From Maylandia zebra (lineage: Eukaryota; Chordata; Actinopteri; Cichliformes; Cichlidae): 64,000 bases of DNA. Positions within the stretch are counted from its first letter, which is position 1, and each line of letters opens with the position of its first letter. The notes below the pieces were generated by a model. That model was not told where the DNA came from. It saw only the letters and a list, made by a program, of their open reading frames with translations, and made no database searches. Made by a program: the position numbers and the translations under genes. The DNA is taken from contig NC_135172.1 of NCBI RefSeq assembly GCF_041146795.1, positions 16,317,123 through 16,381,122 of the forward strand, in the 5' to 3' direction. Below are positions 61,631-64,000 of the stretch, piece after piece.

Positions 61631-62149
61631 CTACACAAAACACACACAAACAAGGACACAAACATACACAGCCAACATGACGGCACAATAAAACAGACAC
61701 ACAACACAACCCACAACCACATGCACACAGGCACGTACAAAAAAATGAGAATGTAAAGACACATGAGTGCAAGCAAATACAAATTTTTTGTTAGTTTAGG
61801 TTAGTTTGGCATTAGATACCAAGCAGACAGAAATCTATCTGGTGCTGATTTTACAGAGAAATCACTAAATTTACTTGTTAACAAATGTTCTCATGGTTAA
61901 TTCCCTCTGTATGGCCTGTTAGTCTGAGAGATTAGGAGAGCTTAAACAATTATTGCATTGAAAGAAAATTAACCAGATGTACTACAACAGTAATTAATTG
62001 AAGCTAATTAAAACAAATGTTATATTTACAGGAAAATACATTGGTTCCAGTTTCTCTTTAACAAAACGTGTTGGGCCTGCATGCTATGAGACTCGACAGA
62101 GAGTGTATTCACTAAACAACCAGCAAAGCAATTGAAAAAACTATTGGTG

Positions 62150-64000
62150 GACAAAGTCACAAGGTAACAGCCCAAATAGGGCATCATGGGATGTTTGAGA
62201 CAAACACTTTGAACACAAAGGGCAAGAGAAGTCCAACCCCTTTCTTTCTATGGCCCCAAGAAACCCTCGGAGGGAACTGCACAGCGACTCCCAGAGCCAT
62301 GCACAGCATACAAGGTGATGCCAAGTTTTGCTGTGCAAAACATCAGTGCGGACTCCTTATCGCTGCCTTTAACAAGTTTTTTCAAAAAGGTCTCAAAGAC
62401 TTTAGAGTCAGACCTGTTACAGATCGTCAACTTTTCTTTATTATCAGGTGTGTTTCCAGAATCACTAAAAACTGCTGTAATCAAACCTATACTGAAAAAG
62501 GACAATCTTGACAAGACACAAATGAACAACTACAGGCCGATCTCAAATCTCCCATTTTTAAGTAAGATCATTGAAAAAGCAGTTTCTCAACAGCTCAGTT
62601 ACTTCTTAAAACAGAATAATTGCTACGATGCCTTCCAGTCAGGTTTTAGACAGAACCACAGCACTGAAACCGCTCTGACCAAAGTGTTTAATGACATATG
62701 TCTGAATACAGACAGTGGAAAAATGTCAGTCCTAGTTTTACTGGATCTCAGTGCAGCATTTGATACAGTTGACCACAACATATTACTCAAACGACTGGAG
62801 AACTGGGCAGGTCTTTCAGGAACTGTACTAAACTGGTTCAAAACATACGTAGAAAACAGGAAATACTTTGTATCAATAGGTAACTTCACATCTGAGCAGA
62901 CAAGTATCACATGTGGAGTTCCCCAAGGTTCCATCTTGGGACCCCTTCTGTTTAACATCTACATGCTCCCACTGGCACAGATTATAAAGAACAACAAAAT
63001 AAACTATCACAGCTATGCAGACGACACACAAATATATATCACAATGTCACCAGGAGACCGAGGCCCTGTACAGGCTCTTGGTAAATGCATTGAGGAAATT
63101 AATGACTGGTTGTGCCACAATTTTCTCCAGCTAAACAAAAACAAAACTGAAGTAATAGTCTTTGGCGCCAAAGAAAAACGATTACAGGTCACCAGAGAAC
63201 TTCAATCTATACATCTAAAAACCACAAACCAGGCGAGAAATTTGGGTGTAGTGATGGATGCAGACCTAAACTTAGAAAAACACATTAAGACAATAACAAA
63301 GTCAGCTTACTATCACCTCAAGAATATATCAAGGATAAAAGATCTGATGTCTCAACAGGACCTGGAAAAACTAGTCCATGCATTCATCTTTAGTAGGCTT
63401 GATTACTGTAACAGCATCTTTACAGGTCTACCTAAAAAATCAGTCAGACAACTACAGCTCATTCAGAACTCTGCTGCTCGAGTCCTCACTAAGACCAAAA
63501 AAGTGGACCACATCAGTCCAGCTCTGAGGTCTTTACACTGGCTGCCTGTCCGTCAGAGGATAGACTTTAAAGTTCTGATGCTGGCCTATAAAGCTCTGAA
63601 TGGTTTAGGACCAAAATACATCAATGACCTCCTGACCCAGTATGAACCTTCCAGATCCCTCAGGTCATCTGGATCCGGTCTTTTATCAGTTCCCAGAGTC
63701 AGAACCAGACACGGAGAAGCTGCATTCAGCTTTTATGCTCCTTATATCTGGAACAAACTCCCAGAAAGCCTCAGATCAGCTGAAACACTCAGTTTATTTA
63801 AATCCAGGTTGAAGACTCACCTGTTCTCAGCTGCATTTGAATAAAGCACCAAATCCACACTTTAAGCTTAAATTTCAAAACTTACATTTAACTACTGATT
63901 TTATCTACTGTTCTGATTTTATCTGTTTTGATTTTATATACTGTTGTTTGTTTGTTTGTTAATTAGTTAGTTAGTTAGTTTGCTTGTTTTATTCAATTTT
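62150..64000 (+). mobile_element. L2-clade LINE, 5' truncated, with intact reverse transcriptase region
   Basis: The frame 62315-63844 (509 codons) is followed by an AT-rich 3' UTR that continues past the window edge. It is antisense to caskin1 and lies in its intron. The left boundary is uncertain; upstream of 62315 the frame is lost. Confidence 0.85.
62315..63844 (+). CDS. L2-type LINE reverse transcriptase (ORF2 C-terminal part)
   Basis: A long uninterrupted frame carries the reverse transcriptase blocks in order: [71 protein letters not shown], the catalytic SYADDTQIYI, the NKNKTEVIVFG region, and the C-terminal RSLHWLPVRQRIDFKVLMLA typical of L2/Maui elements. It ends LKTHLFSAAFE, also typical. 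The N-terminal apurinic endonuclease domain that a full L2 ORF2 needs is absent. The copy is therefore unlikely to move by itself, although the 509 open codons indicate a fairly recent insertion. The ATG at 62315 is simply the first in frame. Confidence 0.93.
   Translation: MMPSFAVQNISADSLSLPLTSFFKKVSKTLESDLLQIVNFSLLSGVFPESLKTAVIKPILKKDNLDKTQMNNYRPISNLPFLSKIIEKAVSQQLSYFLKQNNCYDAFQSGFRQNHSTETALTKVFNDICLNTDSGKMSVLVLLDLSAAFDTVDHNILLKRLENWAGLSGTVLNWFKTYVENRKYFVSIGNFTSEQTSITCGVPQGSILGPLLFNIYMLPLAQIIKNNKINYHSYADDTQIYITMSPGDRGPVQALGKCIEEINDWLCHNFLQLNKNKTEVIVFGAKEKRLQVTRELQSIHLKTTNQARNLGVVMDADLNLEKHIKTITKSAYYHLKNISRIKDLMSQQDLEKLVHAFIFSRLDYCNSIFTGLPKKSVRQLQLIQNSAARVLTKTKKVDHISPALRSLHWLPVRQRIDFKVLMLAYKALNGLGPKYINDLLTQYEPSRSLRSSGSGLLSVPRVRTRHGEAAFSFYAPYIWNKLPESLRSAETLSLFKSRLKTHLFSAAFE

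Overview
The window is vertebrate genomic DNA. Genes are split into short exons with GT/AG introns, and long AT-rich introns are filled with transposable-element debris. The repeats are typical of ray-finned fish: Tc1/mariner copies, hAT-like MITEs, tRNA-derived SINEs ending in a 'gtaaagcgctttggggtc' tail, Rex/RTE and L2 LINE pieces. A percomorph teleost, perhaps a cichlid, fits best; this is inferred from repeat style and protein divergence.

Layout. 890-6889 (minus): the first nine coding exons of a sodium/sugar cotransporter best matched to slc5a10, which runs off the left edge. In its intron, on the plus strand, 1263-1625 looks like the last exon of another gene, probably fam83g, which overlaps SLC5A10 in mammals. 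6890-10785: intergenic, with SINEs and a dead Tc1 transposon. 10786-24577 (plus): a complete 22-exon chtf18, encoding the AAA+ subunit of the alternative clamp loader. Its intron 18 carries a compact 60-codon ORF (20442-20624) for a single-pass membrane micropeptide that I cannot name. 24983-25296 (minus): complete gng13 coding sequence, tail to tail with chtf18, so that the 3' ends overlap; a GC-rich non-coding first exon is likely near 27.1-27.4 kb. 28.0-30.65 kb (minus): a chain of well-formed splice sites without a convincing ORF, taken as a candidate spliced non-coding RNA, with a ZNF143/STAF-type site upstream. 34635-61630 (minus): caskin1 from within its ankyrin repeats to the stop codon (SH3, proline-rich exon, two SAM domains, long proline-rich region, conserved C-terminal helix). 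Its introns hold a tRNA-Pro(CGG) gene and many repeats. 62.2-64.0 kb (plus): an L2-type LINE with a long intact reverse transcriptase ORF, antisense in a caskin1 intron.

The genes do not form a functional unit. Chtf18 acts in replication and cohesion, Gng13 in G-protein signalling, Caskin1 in synaptic scaffolding and Slc5a10 in renal sugar uptake. The chtf18/gng13 convergent pair is conserved with human 16p13.3. The slc5a10 and caskin1 neighbours are not adjacent to it in human, so these junctions reflect rearrangement. Exon boundaries were set by hand from splice signals, reading-frame continuity and recalled family sequence; no database search was run.
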